The position numbers and the translations under genes were made by a program. Below the pieces are notes generated by a model that searched no databases, was not told the origin of the DNA, and saw only the letters and a program-made list of their open reading frames with translations. DNA of 64,000 nucleotides from Anaeramoeba ignava (taxonomy: Eukaryota; Metamonada; Anaeramoebidae): NCBI GenBank assembly GCA_028826165.1, contig JAPDFW010000145.1:43931-107930 (forward strand). The letters run 5' to 3'. Positions 23,729 through 38,161 of the stretch are shown here, piece after piece (the first letter of the stretch is position 1; the number at the start of each line of letters is the position of its first letter).

Positions 23729-24857
23729 ATATTTATATATATAATTAATCAATTTAATTTTCAATTTATTTATAATTTATATTCAAAAATAAAAATCAAT
23801 TTCTCTCTATATATAAAATATATAAATTTATTTTTCAATTTATTTATAATTTAAATTAAAAATAAAAAAATCAATTTATTTATATATATAATAAACAAAT
23901 TTATAACAAAATAATTAATTAATTAAATTTTCAATTTATTTATAATTTTAATTCAAAAATAAAAATCAATTTCTCTCTATATATAAAATATATAAATTAA
24001 TTTTTAATTTATTTATAATTTAAATTAAAAATAAAAATCAATTTATTTATATATATTATAAACAAATTTATAACAATATAATTAATCAATTTAATTCCCA
24101 ATTTATTTATAATTTATATTCAAAAAATAAAAAATCAATTTCTCTCTATATATAAAATATATAAATTTATTTTTCAATTTATTTATAATTTAAATTAAAA
24201 ATAAAAATCAATTTATTTATATATATAATAAACATATTTATAACAAAATAATTAATTAATTTAATTTTCAATTTATTTATAATTTTTAATTCAAAAATAA
24301 AAATCAATTTCTCTCTATATATAAAATATATAAATTTATTTTTCAATTTATTTATAATTTAAATTAAAAAATAAAAAAAATCAATTTATTTATATATATT
24401 ATAAACAAACTTATAACAAAATAATTAATAAATTTAATTTTCAATTTATTTATAATTTATATTCAAAAATAAAAATCAATTTCTCTCTATATATAAAATA
24501 TATAAATTTAATTTTCAATTTATTTATAATTTAAATTAAAAATAAAAATTAATTTATTTATATATATTATAAACAAATTTATAACAAAATAATTTATAAA
24601 TTTAAATTCCAATTTATTTATAATTTTAAATCAAAAAATAAAAAATCAATTTCTCTCTATATATAAAATATATAAATTTAATTTATAATTAAAATTCAAA
24701 ATAAAAAAAACCAATTTATTTATATATATTATAAACAAATTTATAACAAAATAATTAATTAATTTAATTTTCAATTTATTTATAATTTATATTCAAAAAA
24801 TAAAAAATCAATTTCTCTCTATATATAAAATATATAAATTTAATTTTCAATTTATTT
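23729..24857 (+). repeat. Module F array 2
   Basis: Second 168-bp dimeric array with the same left border (CATATTTATATATATAATTA) and nearly the same length as array 1, again between C and D. One unit near 24680 has lost part of a half-repeat. Confidence 0.9.
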
Positions 24858-25016
24858 TGAATTTGATTTGAATTTGATTTGAATTTGATTTGAATTTGAA
24901 TTTGATTGAATTTAGATTTAATTTAGATTTAATTTGAATTTAATTTGAATTTGAATTGAATTTGAATTTAATTTGATTTGATTTGAATTTGAATTTAATT
25001 TGATTTGATTTAATTC
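24858..25016 (+). repeat. Module D array 6
   Basis: Short array. Unusually it joins a C copy directly (TTTAATTCATATTTTGTAAA) with no M, H or E module between. Confidence 0.85.
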
Positions 25017-25701
25017 ATATTTTGTAAACAATTTAATAAATATTTTTAATTGTAATTTATTTTATTTTCATTTTATTTTGTGTGTAAATGAATTTTGAAA
25101 AAAATCAAAAAAAAATAAAATTAATAAAATAAATAAAAAATAAATTTTGAAAATAATAATTGAATTATTAATAAAATAAAAATATTAGAATTAATTAATT
25201 AATTAATTATAAATGAAAATTTATTATTATTAATTATTAAAATAAATAAATTTGAAATGAAAAATAATAAATAAAAAATGAATATTAATTATATTATATA
25301 AATATAAAGAACGAATATATAATTAATAAATATATAATAATAAATATCAATTCAAAATATATATAATATAAAATGTTTAAAAAATAAAAATAAATTTTTA
25401 AAAGTATAAATCAAAATAAATAATATTTTTTTTATCAACTTTATTTCAATTTATATAAATATAAATCAAAAAAAAAATAAAAAAAAATCAAATTTTATTC
25501 TAATTTATATATTTTAAACATTTTTCAATAATAAATATTAAATCAAAATAAATATTCAAAATTAATATAATAATGTAATCAAATTTATTATCAATATTAT
25601 ATTAATAAATAATATAATAAATATAATATAAGAATAATAAATATATTAATAAAAATATATTTTATTAAATATTCTTTTTTTTTGGATTTGATTTTTATTT
25701 T
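25017..25701 (+). repeat. Module C copy 7 (3'-truncated)
   Basis: Stops at GGATTTGATTTTTATTTTG, lacking the final ~150 bp from GTAATTCTTTTTATATTTT onward, and passes into D. The same breakpoint occurs in copies 10 and 13. Confidence 0.88.
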
Positions 25702-25920
25702 GATTTGAATTTAATTTGAATTTAATTGAATTTGAATTTGATTTGAATTTGATTTTGAATTTGATTTGATTTTAATTTGAATTTAATTTGATTTGAATTT
25801 GAATTTGAATTTGAATTTGAATTTGATTTTGAATTTAATTTGAATTTAATTTGAATTTAATTTAAATTTGAATTTAAATTTAATTTTAATTTGAATTTGA
25901 TTTGAATTTAATTTAATTTG
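25702..25920 (+). repeat. Module D array 7
   Basis: D array grown directly onto the truncated end of C copy 7. Ends with GAATTTAAAACAAATAAATA into M. Confidence 0.87.
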
Positions 25921-26390
25921 AATTTAAAACAAATAAATATTTATTTCTTTTGGTTATTTTTCTTTTTTCTTTTTTTTTTCATTTTCAATTACATTTTCAA
26001 TTACATTTTCATTTCAAAAATTAAATAAATAAATTACATTTTCAATTACATTTTCAATTACATTTTCAATTACATTTTCAATTTTACATTTTCAATTACA
26101 TTTTCAATTACATTTTCAATTACATTTTTAAATTACATTTTCAATTACATTTTCAATTACATTTTCAATTACATTTTCAATTACATTTTCAATTACATTT
26201 TCAATTACATTTTCAATTTAATTTTCAATTACATTTTCAATTACATTTTCAATTACATTTTCAATTTAATTTTCAATTACATTTTCAATTACATTTTCAA
26301 TTACATTTTCAATTTAATTTTCAATTTAATTTTCAATTACATTTTCATTTCATTTTCAATTACATTTTCAATTACATTTTCAATTACATT
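25921..26390 (+). repeat. Module M array 2
   Basis: Leader plus ~410 bp of ATTTTCAATTAC units. More variants (ATTTTCAATTTA) and one small interruption (AAAAATTAAATAAATAAATT near 26015) than in the other arrays. Confidence 0.92.
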
Positions 26391-27185
26391 TTATATTTTG
26401 TAAACAATTTAATAAAATATTTTTAATTGTAATTTATTTTATTTTCATTTTATTTTGTGTGTAAATGAATTTTGAAAAATCAAAAAATAAAATTAATAAA
26501 ATAAAAATAAATTTTGAAAATAATAATTGAATTATTAATAAAATAAAAATATTAAAATTAATTAATTAATTAATTATAAAATCAAAATTTATTATTATTA
26601 ATTATTAAAATAAATAAATTTGAAATGAAAAATAATAAATAAAAATGAATATTAATTATATTATATAAATATAATTAATAAATATATAATTAATAAATAT
26701 ATAATAATAAATATCAATTCAAAATATATATAATGTAAAATGTTTAAAAATAAAAATAAATTTTTAAAAGTATAAATCAAAATAAATAATATTTTTTTAT
26801 CAACTTTATTTCAATTTATATAAATATAAATCAAAAAAATCAAATTTCAATTTATATTATTTTAAACATTTTCAATAATAAATATTAAATCAAAATATAT
26901 ATTCAAAAATTAATATAATAATGGAATCAAATTTATTATCAATATTATATTAATAAATAATATAATAAATATAATATCAGAATAATAAATATATTAATAA
27001 AAATATATTTTATTAAATATTCTTTTTTTTTATTTGATTTTTATTTTGTAATTCTTTTTATTTTTTAGAATAATTATTTATTTATTTTTATTTATTATTT
27101 TATTCAAAATTTCATTTTAACTTCATTTACAATTTAATTTATTTTAAATATAATTTAATTTCATTTTCATTTTCATTTTCAATTT
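26391..27185 (+). repeat. Module C copy 8
   Basis: Full-length copy with a shortened central A tract near 26835. Confidence 0.9.
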
Positions 27186-27480
27186 AATTTAGATTTGAAT
27201 TTGAATTTAATTTGAATTTAATTTGGATTTAATTTGAATTTAATTTGAATTGAATTTGAATTGAATTTGATTTGAATTTGATTTAATTTGAATTTAATTT
27301 TAATTTAATTTGAATTGGATTTGAATTGAATTTGATTTGAATTTAATTTGAATTTAATTTGAATTTAATTTAATAAATATTTTTAATTGTAATTTATTTT
27401 AATTTGAATTTGAATTTGAATTTGATTTAATTTGAATTTAATTTGAATTTAATTTAATTTGAAATTAATTTGATTTGAAT
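27186..27480 (+). repeat. Module D array 8 with embedded C fragment
   Basis: D array containing, at about 27371-27400, AATAAATATTTTTAATTGTA plus a few more bases: a ~30-bp fragment of the start of module C between D repeats. Confidence 0.85.
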
Positions 27481-27598
27481 TCATTTAAATTTTCAATTTA
27501 GATTACAATCAACTTTACATAATAAATAAACACAAAAAAAAATCAATCAATATTCATTTCTGATTTTTATTTTGATTTTTCTTATTATTTTTATTTTG
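27481..27598 (+). repeat. Module E copy 4
   Basis: Standard linker with a TTCAATTTACAA exit. Confidence 0.88.
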
Positions 27599-27806
27599 AA
27601 TTCAATTTACAATTAAATTAATAAATAAATTAATTCAATTTACAATTAAATAAAATAATTTACAATTAAAATTAAATTCAATTTACAATTAAATAAAATA
27701 AATAAATTCAATTTACAATTAAATTAAATTCAATTTACAATTAAAATAAATTCAATTTACAATTAAATTCAATAAATAAATTCAATTTACAATTAAATTA
27801 ATAATT
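27599..27806 (+). repeat. Module A satellite array 5 (very short)
   Basis: Only about seven cores in ~208 bp, against about 0.9-3.8 kb for the other complete arrays, yet both boundaries (E and P) are normal. Either a true contraction or an assembly collapse. Confidence 0.92.
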
Positions 27807-28600
27807 TTACATTTTGTTTTCATTTTATTTATTTATCAATAAAACGGATTTATATTCAAACAGTTATTTTTCAATTTTATTTCAATTTTATTTGATTTTC
27901 ATTGATTTATTTTGGTTTTCAATTATTTTGAATTAAAATAGAACAAAAAGTAAATCTATTTTGAATTAAGTTATTTTATTATATTTTTTATTCGATTTAA
28001 TATAAAACAATTATTTCACTTCAATTGTAAAACAAAATTGAAGTATATTTTGAATTAATTTACAACATAATTCTATTTAATTTACATTTATTTCAATTCA
28101 AATTTATATTCAATTTTATTTATAGTTAATTTATAAAGGAAATAAAAAGGAAATTAAAATGGGGTTGGGTTGAAGGGGCATAAGGGGATTAATAATAATT
28201 TATTCATAATTTATTCATAATTTAATTTATTTTTTATTTTTATTTTTAATTTATGTTTTTAATTTTGAAATTTATTTTTATATTTGATATATATATTTTT
28301 AGTATTTTGTAAATTAAAATATTTATAAATAAATATTTATTTTAATTTAATTTAATTTAATTTAATTTAATTTAATTTTGTTTTTTATTAATTTAGAATT
28401 AATAATCAATTTTTAAAATATAATATATATTTTATCTTCTTTTTCTTCTTCTTCTTCTATTTATTTATTTATTTATTTGCAATTTCATTTTCAATTTGAT
28501 TTAATTTAATTTTCAATTTCATTTTCAATTTACAATTTAATTTTATTTTCATTTTAATTTTCAATTTTAATTTAATTTTAATTCAATTTAATTCATATTT
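27807..28600 (+). repeat. Module P copy 5
   Basis: Full copy with an intact hairpin. AAAACGAATTTATG is changed to AAAACGGATTTATA. Confidence 0.9.
28161..28187 (+). promoter_or_regulatory. Putative G-quadruplex motif, P5
   Basis: Consensus islet with all four G runs (4, 3, 4, 4). Confidence 0.6.
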
Positions 28601-29420
28601 TATATTTTATAAATTAAATAAATAAAATATTTTTAATTGTAATTTATTTTATTTTCATTTTATTTTGTGTGTAAATAAATTTTGAAAAATCAAAAATAAA
28701 ATTAATAAAATAAATAAAAATAAATTTTGAAAATAATAATTGAATTATTAATAAAATAAAAATATTAGAATTAATTAATTAATTAATTATAAATCAAAAT
28801 TTATTATTATTAATTATTAAAATAAATAAATTTGAAATGAAAAATAATAAATAAAAATGAATATTAATTATATTATATAAATATAATAAATGAATATATA
28901 ATTAATAAATATATAATAATAAATATCAATTCAAAAATATATATAATATAAAATGTTTAAAAATAAAAATAAATTTTTAAAAGTATAAATCAAAATAAAT
29001 AATATTTTTATCAACTTTATTTCAATTTATATAAATATAAATCAAAAATAAAAATCAAATTTTATTCTAATTTATATATTTTAAACATTTTTCAATAATA
29101 AATATTAAATCAAAAATATATATTCAAAATTAATATAATAATGAAATCAAATTTATTATCAATATTATATTAATAAATAATATAATAAATATAATATCAG
29201 AATAATAAATATATTAATAAAAAATATATTTTATTAAATATTCTTTTTGGATTTGATTTTTATTTTGTAATTCTTTATATTTTTAGAATAATTATTTATT
29301 TATTTTCATTTATTATTTTATTCAAAATTTCATTTTTAATTTCATTTACAATTTAATTTATTTTAAATATAATTTATTTTCATTTTTTCATTTTCATTTT
29401 CATTTTCATTTTAATTTAAA
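28601..29420 (+). repeat. Module C copy 9
   Basis: Full-length copy followed by H with almost no D between. Confidence 0.9.
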
Positions 29421-29657
29421 TTTGAAATAAAATAAATTAAATTAAATTAAATTAATAATTAATTAATATTAAATAAATATTCTATTTATATTCATTATTA
29501 TTATTAATAACTATTTATATATCTATTCATTTTATTTGATTTATTTATTTGATTTTTAAAATTAATTTATTGAAAATTTTGTAACAAAATTAAATAAATA
29601 AATAAAAAATAAATAAATAAATAAATAAAAAAATTTAAAATTTAAATTAAATCAAAA

Positions 29658-29692
<35 letters not shown>

Positions 29693-30150
29693 AATAAAAA
29701 TTAAATAAAAATAAATAAAAAATATTTAAATAAATTTTTTAAATAAATAAATAAAAAAATATTTTTGAATTTAAATAAAAAAAAAAATTAAAAGTTGTTT
29801 AATTTAATTTAATTTAATTTAATAAAAAGATAAAAAGTATTTTTGAAATGGAGAAAATAAAATTATAAATTAAAAGGAGAAAAAATAGAAAAGATAAAAG
29901 TATTTTGAAAAGATAAAAAGTATTTTTGAAATGGAGAAAATATAAAAATAAAAGGAGAAAAATAAATATAAAAATTGATAATTGTTTTAATTATTTTTAT
30001 TTCTATTATTTTATTATTTTATTATTTTATTATTCTTTTATCAAAAATATAATTAATCTATAAAATATTAAATAATAATTAATATTAATATTAATTCAAT
30101 TATATTCAATTTCAACTTAAATTTAATTTAATTTTATTTTCATTTTCAAT
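29421..30150 (+). repeat. Module H copy 2 (simple-repeat expanded)
   Basis: An H copy in which the part between TTTTGTAACAAAATTAAATA and AAAGTTGTTTAATTTAATTT (about 29590-29785) is replaced by irregular AAATA/AAATAAAT simple sequence not found in copies 1, 3 and 4. It has fewer GATAAAAAGTATTTT repeats. Confidence 0.85.
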
Positions 30151-30810
30151 TTATATTTTGTAAACAATTTAATAAATATTTTTAATTGTAATTTATTTTA
30201 TTTTCATTTTATTTTGTGTGTAAATGAATTTTGAAAAATCAAAAATAAAATTAATAAAATAAAAATAAATTTTGAAAATAATAATTGAATTATTAATAAA
30301 ATAAAAATATTAGAATTAATTAATTAATTAATTATAAATCAAAATTTATTATTATTAATTATTAAAATAAATAAATTTGAAATGAAAAATAATAAATAAA
30401 AATGAATATTAATTATATTATATAAATATAAAGAATGAATATATAATTAATAAATATATAATAATAAATATCAATTCAAAAAATATACTAATATAAAATG
30501 TTTAAAAATAAAAATAAATTTTTAAAAGTATAAATCAAAATAAATAATATTTTTATCAACTTTATTTCAATTTATATAAATATAAATCAAAAATAAAAAT
30601 CAAATTTTATTCTAATTTATATATTTTAAACATTTTCAATAATAAATATTAAATCAAAAATATATATTCAAAATTAATATAATAATGGAATCAAATTTAT
30701 TATCAATATTATATTAATAAATAATATAATAAATATAATATCAGAATAATAAATATATTAATAAAAATATATTTTATTAAATATTCTTTTTGGATTTGAT
30801 TTTTATTTTG
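30151..30810 (+). repeat. Module C copy 10 (3'-truncated)
   Basis: Ends at GGATTTGATTTTTATTTTG, the same breakpoint as copies 7 and 13, then D. Confidence 0.88.
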
Positions 30811-31080
30811 AATTTAATTTTTGAAATTTTGAATTTGAATTTGATTTTATTCAAAATTTAATTTTGAATTTACAATTAAATTTAATTTGAATTTAATTTG
30901 AATTTCAATTTTGAATTTTTAAATTTGAATTTGATTTTAATTTAATTTGATTTTAAATTTAATTTGATTTTAATTTTAATTTGAATTTAATTTAATTTAA
31001 ATTTAATTTAATTTGAATTTTTGATTTGAATTTACAAGATTTGAATTTGAATTTAATTTGAATTTGATTTGAATTTGAAT
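30811..31080 (+). repeat. Module D array 9
   Basis: Irregular D array containing stray C-bearing pieces (AATTTACAATT near 30860 and 31033), so less strand-pure than the others. Confidence 0.8.
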
Positions 31081-31216
31081 TAATTTAAATTTTCAATTTA
31101 GATTACAATCAACTTTACATAATAAATAAACACAAAAAAAAATCAATCAATATTCATTTCTGATTTTTATTTTTGATTTTTTTTTTATTTTTTCAATTTT
31201 AAATTTTCAATTTTTG
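31081..31216 (+). repeat. Module E copy 5 (diverged end)
   Basis: Normal start. The CTTATTATTTTTATTTTGAA segment is replaced by a T-rich stretch and AATTTTAAATTTTCAATTTT before the exit. Confidence 0.85.
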
Positions 31217-34200
31217 AATTCAATTTACAATTAAATTAAATAAATTAATTCAATTTACAATTAAATTAAATAAATTCATTCAATTCAATTTTACAATTAA
31301 ATTAAATAAATTAATAAATTCAATTTACAATTAAATTAAATTCAATTTACAATTAAATTAAAAAAATAAATTTAAAAATTAAATTTAAATAAATTCAATT
31401 TACAATTAAATTAAATAAATTCAATTCAATTTACAATTAAATTAAAATAAATTAATTCAATTTACAATTAAATTAAATAAAAATTAAATAAATTCAATTT
31501 AATTAAATTAAATAAATTAATTCAATTTTACAATTAAATTAAATAAATTTCAAAAATTAATTAAATAATTTCAATTTACAATTAAATTAAATAAATATAA
31601 TTCAATTTACAATTAAATTAAATAAATATAATTCAATTTACAATTAAATTAAATAAATTCAATTTACAATTAAATTAAATTTCAATTCAAATTAAATTCA
31701 ATAAAATTTTCAATTAAATTAAATATAATTCAATTTACAATTAAATAAAAATTAAATTCAATTTACAATTAAATTAAATAATTCAATTTACAATTAAATT
31801 AAATAATTAATTCAATTTACAATTAAATTAAATAATTAATTCAAATTCAATTTTACAATTAAATTAAATTAAATAATAATTCAATTTTACAATTAAAAAT
31901 TAATTCAATTTACAATTAAATTAAATAAATAAATTCAATTTACAATTAAATTAAATAAATTCAATTTACAATTAAATTAAATAAATTCAATTTTACAATT
32001 AAATTAAATAAATAATTCAATTTACAATTAAATTAAATAAATAATTCAATTTACAATTAAATAAATAATTCAATTTACAATTAAATTAAATAAATAATTC
32101 AATTTACAATTAAATTAAATAAATAAATTCAATTTTACAATTAAATTAAATAAATTCAATTAAATTTAAATAAATAATTCAATTTACAATTAAATTAAAT
32201 AAATTCAAATTCAATTAAATTAAAAAATTAAATAAATTAAATTCAATTTACAATTAAATTAAATAAATTAATTCAATTTACAATTAAATTAAATAAATAA
32301 TTCAATTTACAATTAATTAAATTAAATTAATAAATTCAATTTACAATTAAATTAAAAAAATTTCAATTAAATTTACAATTAAATTAAATAAAATAATTCA
32401 ATTTACAATTAAATTAAATAAATAAATTCAATTTACAATTAAATTAATAAATAAATTCAATTTACAATTAAATTAAATAAATAATTCAATTTACAATTAA
32501 ATAAATAAATAATTCAATTTACAATTAAATTAAATTAAATAAATAAATTCAATTTACAATTAAATTAAATAAATAATTCAATTTACAATTAAATTAAATA
32601 AATAATTCAATTTACAATTAAATTAAATAAATTCAATTCAATTTAAATTAAATTAATTCAATTACAATTAAATTAAATTAAATTCAATTTACAATTAAAT
32701 TAAATAAATAATTCAATTTACAATTAAATTAAATAAATAATTCAATTTACAATTAAATTAAATAAATAAATAATTCAATTTACAATTAAATTAAATAAAT
32801 AATTCAATTTACAATTAAATTAAATAAATAATTCAATTTACAATTAAATTAAATAAATAATTCAATTTACAATTAAATTAAATAAATAATTCAATTTACA
32901 ATTAAATTAAATAATAATTCAATTTACAATTAAATTAAATAAATAATTCAATTTACAATTAAATTAAATAAATAAATTCAATTTACAATTAAATTAATAA
33001 ATAATTCAATTTACAATTAAATTAATAAATAATTCAATTTACAATTAAATTCAATAAATTAATTCAATTTACAATTAAATTAAATAAATAATTCAATTTA
33101 CAATTAAATTAATAAATAATTCAATTTACAATTAAATTAATAAATAAATTCAATTTACAATTAAATTAATAAATAATTCAATTTACAATTAAAAATTAAA
33201 TAAATAAATAATTCAATTTACAATTAAATTAAATAAATAATTCAATTTACAATTAAATAAATTAATTCAATTTACAATTAAATTAAATAAATAATTCAAT
33301 TTACAATTAAATTGAAATAAATTAATTCAATTTACAATTAAATAAATAATTTACAATTAAATTCAATTTACAATTACATTAAATTAATAAATAATTCAAT
33401 TTACAATTAAATTAAATTACATTCAATTTACAATTAAATTTACAATTAAATAAATTCAATTTACAATTAAATTAAATTTAAAAATAAATTTTATTAAATT
33501 AAAAATTTAAATAAATTCAATTTACAATTAAATTAAATAAATTTACAATTAAATTTAATTCAATTTACAATTAAATTACATTCAATTTACAATTAAAATT
33601 ACAATTAATTCAATTTACAATTAAATTAAATAAATAATTCAATTTACAATTAAATTAATAAATAATTCAATTTACAATTAAATTAAATAATTCAATTTAC
33701 AATTAAATTAAATAATTCAATTTACAATTAAATTTTCAATTTAAATTAAATAAATTAATTCAATTTACAATTAAATTAAATCAATTTAAATTCAATTTAC
33801 AATTAAATTAAATAAATTCAATTTACAATTAAATTAAATTAAATTTAAATAAATTACATTCAATTTACAATTAAATTAAATCAAAAATTCAAATTACAAT
33901 TAAATTTTACAATTAAATTCAATTAAATTAAATTAAATTAAATTCAATTTTACAATTAAATTAAATAAATAATTCAATTTACAATTAAAATAAATTAATT
34001 CAATTTACAATTAAATTAAATAAATAAATTCAATTTTACAATTAAAAATTAATTAATTCAATTTAAAATTAAATTAAATTAAATAAATTAAAATAAATAA
34101 TTCAATTTACAATTAAATTAAATAAATAATTCAATTTACAATTAAATTAAATAAATAATTCAATTTACAATTAAATTAAATAAATAATTCAATTTACAAT

Positions 34201-35056
34201 TAAATTAAATAAATAATTCAATTTACAATTAAATTAAATAAATAATTCAATTTACAATTAAATTAAATAAATAATTCAATTTACAATTAAATTAAATAAA
34301 TAAATTCAATTTACAATTAAATTAAATAAATAATTCAATTTACAATTAAATTAAATAATTAATTCAATTTACAATTAAATTAATAAATAATTCAATTTAC
34401 AATTAAATTAAATAAATAATTCAATTTACAATTAAATTAAATAATTAATTCAATTTACAATTAAATTAAATAATTCAATTTACAATTAAATTAAATAAAT
34501 TCAATTTACAATTAAATTAAAAAATAAATTCAATTTACAATTAAATTAAATAATTAATTCAATTTACAATTAAATTAAATAAATTAATTCAATTTACAAT
34601 TAAATTAAATAAATTAATTCAATTTACAATTAAATTAAATAATTAATTCAATTTACAATTAAATTAAATAAATTAATATAATTCAATTTACAAATTAAAT
34701 TAAAAATTAAATAAATATAATTCAATTTACAATTAAATTAAATAAATTAATTCAATTTACAATTAAATTAAATAATTAATTCAATTTACAATTAAATCAA
34801 TAAATAATTCAATTTACAATTAAATCAATAAATAATTCAATTTACAATTAAATCAATAAATAATTCAATTTACAATTAAATCAATAAATAATTCAATTTA
34901 CAATTAAATCAATAAATAATTCAATTTACAATTAAATCAATAAATAATTCAATTTACAATTAAATCAATAAATAATTCAATTTACAATTAAATCAATAAA
35001 TAATTCAATTTACAATTAAATCAATAAATAATTCAATTTACAATTAAATCAAATTA
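31217..35056 (+). repeat. Module A satellite array 6
   Basis: Longest A array (~3.8 kb). Many irregular monomers before ~34080, then homogeneous runs: TAAATAAATA spacers at about 34090-34330 and CAATAAATA spacers at 34790-35045. Confidence 0.95.
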
Positions 35057-35847
35057 AATTACATTTTGTTTTCATTTTATTTATTTATTAACAAAACTGA
35101 TTTATGTTCAAACACTTATTTTTCAATTTAATTTGATTTTTATTTGATTTTCATTGATTTATTTTGATTTTCAATTATTTTGAATTAAAACAGAACAAAA
35201 AGTAAATCAATATTGAATAAAGTTATTTTATTATATTTTTTATTTGATTTAATATAAAACAATTATTTTATTTCAATTGTAAAACAAAATTGAAGTATAT
35301 TTTGAATTAAGTTACAACATAATTACATTTAATTCACATTTATTTTAATTCAGATTTATGTTCAATTTCATTTATAGTTAATTTATAAAGGAAATAAAAA
35401 GGAAATTAAAATGGGGTTGGGTTTGAAGGAGCATAAGGGGATTAATAATAATTTATTCATAATTTATTCATAATTTAATTTATTTTTTATTTTTATTTTT
35501 AATTTATGTTTTTAATTTTGAAATTTATTTTTATATTTGATATATATATTTTTAGTATTTTGTAAATTAAAATATTTATAAATAAATATTTATTTTAATT
35601 TTAATTTAATTTAATTTAATTTAATTTTGTTTTTTATTAATTTAGAATTAATAATCAATTTTTAAAATATAATATATATTTTATCTTCTTTTTCTTCTTC
35701 TTCTATTTATTTATTTATTTATTTGCAATTTCATTTTCAATTTAATTTAATTTAATTTCAATTTCATTTTCATTTTACAATTTAATTTCTATTTTCATTT
35801 TAATTTTCAATTTAATTTAATTTTAATTCAATTTAATTCATATTTTA
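35057..35847 (+). repeat. Module P copy 6
   Basis: Full copy. The G islet at 35413-35440 has its third run broken (GGAG for GGGG) and an extra T. The AAAACGAATTTATG motif has become AAAACTGATTTATG. Confidence 0.9.
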
Positions 35848-36668
35848 TATTTTATAAATTAAATAAATAAAATATTTTTAATTGTAATTTATTTTTATTT
35901 TCATTTTATTTTGTGTGTAAATAAATTTTGAAAAAATCAAAAAAATAAAATTAATAAAATAAATAAAAATAAATTTTGAAAATAATAATTGAATTATTAA
36001 TAAAATAAAAAATATTAGAATTAATTAATTAATTAATTATAAATCAAAATATATTATTATTAATTATTAAAATAAATAAATTTGAAATGAAAAATAATAA
36101 ATAAAAAATGAATATTAATTATATTATATAAATATAATGAATGAATATATAATTAATAAATATATAATAATAAATATCAATTCAAAATATATCTAATGTA
36201 AAATGTTTAAAAAATAAAAATAAATTTTTAAAAGTATAAATCAAAATAAATAATATTTTTTTTATCAACTTTATTTCAATTTATATAAATATAAATCAAA
36301 AAAAAAAATAAAAAAAAATCAATTTTTATTCTAATTTATATATTTTAAACATTTTTCAATAATAAATATTAAATCAAAATATATATTCAAAATTAATATA
36401 ATAATGTAATCAAATTTATTATCAATATTATATTAATAAATAATATAATAAATATAATATCAGAATAATAAATATATTAATAAAAATATATTTTATTAAA
36501 TATTCTTTTTTTTGGATTTGATTTTTATTTTGTAATTCTTTTTATATTTTTTAGAATAATTATTTATTTATTTTCATTTATTATTTTATTCAAAATTTCA
36601 TTTTAATTTCATTTACAATTTAATTTATTTTAAATCTAATTTAATTTCATTTTCATTTCCATTTTCAA
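35848..36668 (+). repeat. Module C copy 11
   Basis: Full-length copy opening the unit with three D-M-C cassettes. Confidence 0.9.
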
Positions 36669-36920
36669 TTTAATTTAGATTTGAATTTGATTTCAATTTG
36701 ATTTGAATTTGATTTGAATTTGAATTTGATTTGATTTGAATTTAATTTGATTTGAATTTAATTTGAATTTAATTTGAATTTAATTTGAATTTGATTTGAA
36801 TTTAATTTGAATTTGAATTTAATTTGATTTGAATTTAATTTGAATTTCAATTTAATTTGATTTGAATTTGATTTGAATTTGATTTGATTTGATTTGATTT
36901 GAATTTGAATTTAATTTGAT
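36669..36920 (+). repeat. Module D array 10
   Basis: Begins TTAGATTTGAATTTGATTTC, an opening shared almost exactly with D array 11, suggesting the two cassettes are recent duplicates. Confidence 0.88.
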
Positions 36921-37157
36921 TTGAATTTAAAACAAATAAATATTTATTTCTTTTGGTTATTTTTCTTTTTTCTTTTTTTTTCATTTTCAATTACATTTTC
37001 AATTACATTTTCAATTACATTTTCAATTACATTTTCAATTTCATTTTCAATTACATTTTCAATTACATTTTCAATTACATTTTCAATTACATTTTCAATT
37101 ACATTTTCAATTACATTTTCAATTACATTTTCAATTACATTTTCAATTATTTCAATT
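36921..37157 (+). repeat. Module M array 3
   Basis: Leader plus about 14 copies of ATTTTCAATTAC. The shortest M array. Confidence 0.93.
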
Positions 37158-37978
37158 TATATTTTGTAAACAATTTAATAAAATATTTTTAATTGTAATT
37201 TATTTTATTTTCATTTTATTTTGTGTGTAAATAAATTTTGAAAAAATCAAAAAAAATAAAATTAATAAAATAAATAAAAATAAATTTTGAAAATAATAAT
37301 TGAATTATTAATAAAATAAAAAATATTAGAATTAATTAATTAATTAATTATAAATGAAAATTTATTATTATTAATTATTAAAATAAATAAATTTGAAATG
37401 AAAAATAATAAATCAAAAATGAATATTAATTATATTATATAAATATAATGAATGAATATATAATTAATAAATATATAATAATAAATATCAATTCAAAATA
37501 TATGTAGTGTAAAATGTTTAAAAATAAAAATAAAATTTTTAAAAGTATAAATCAAAATAAATAATATTTTTTTTATCAACTTTATTTCAATTTATATAAA
37601 TATAAATCAAAAAAAATAAAAAAAATCAAATTTTATTCTAATTTATATATTTTAAACATTTTCAATAATAAATATTAAATCAAAATATATATTCAAAATT
37701 AATATAATAATGGAATTAAATTTATTATTAATATTATATTAATAAATAATATAATAAATATAATATAAGAATAATAAATATATTAATAAAAATATATTTT
37801 ATTAAATATTCTTTTTTTGGATTTGATTTTTATTTTGTAATTCTTTTTATATTTTTTAGAATAATTATTTATTTATTTTCATTTATTATTTTATTCAAAA
37901 TTTCATTTTAATTTCATTTACAATTTAATTTATTTTAAATCTAATTTAATTTCATTTTCATTTCCATTTTCAATTTAA
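37158..37978 (+). repeat. Module C copy 12
   Basis: Full-length. Shares the rare TTTTAAATCTAATTTAATTT variant near its end with copies 11 and 20. Confidence 0.9.
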
Positions 37979-38161
37979 TTTAGATTTGAATTTGATTTCA
38001 ATTTGATTTGAATTTAATTTGAATTTAATTTGAATTTGATTTGAATTTAATTTGAATTTGAATTTAATTTGATTTGAATTTAATTTGAATTTAATTTGAA
38101 TTTGATTTGATTTTGAATTTAATTTGAATTTAATTTGATTTGAATTTGAATTTAATTTGAT
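37979..38161 (+). repeat. Module D array 11
   Basis: Short D array, near-duplicate of the start of D array 10. Confidence 0.88.
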
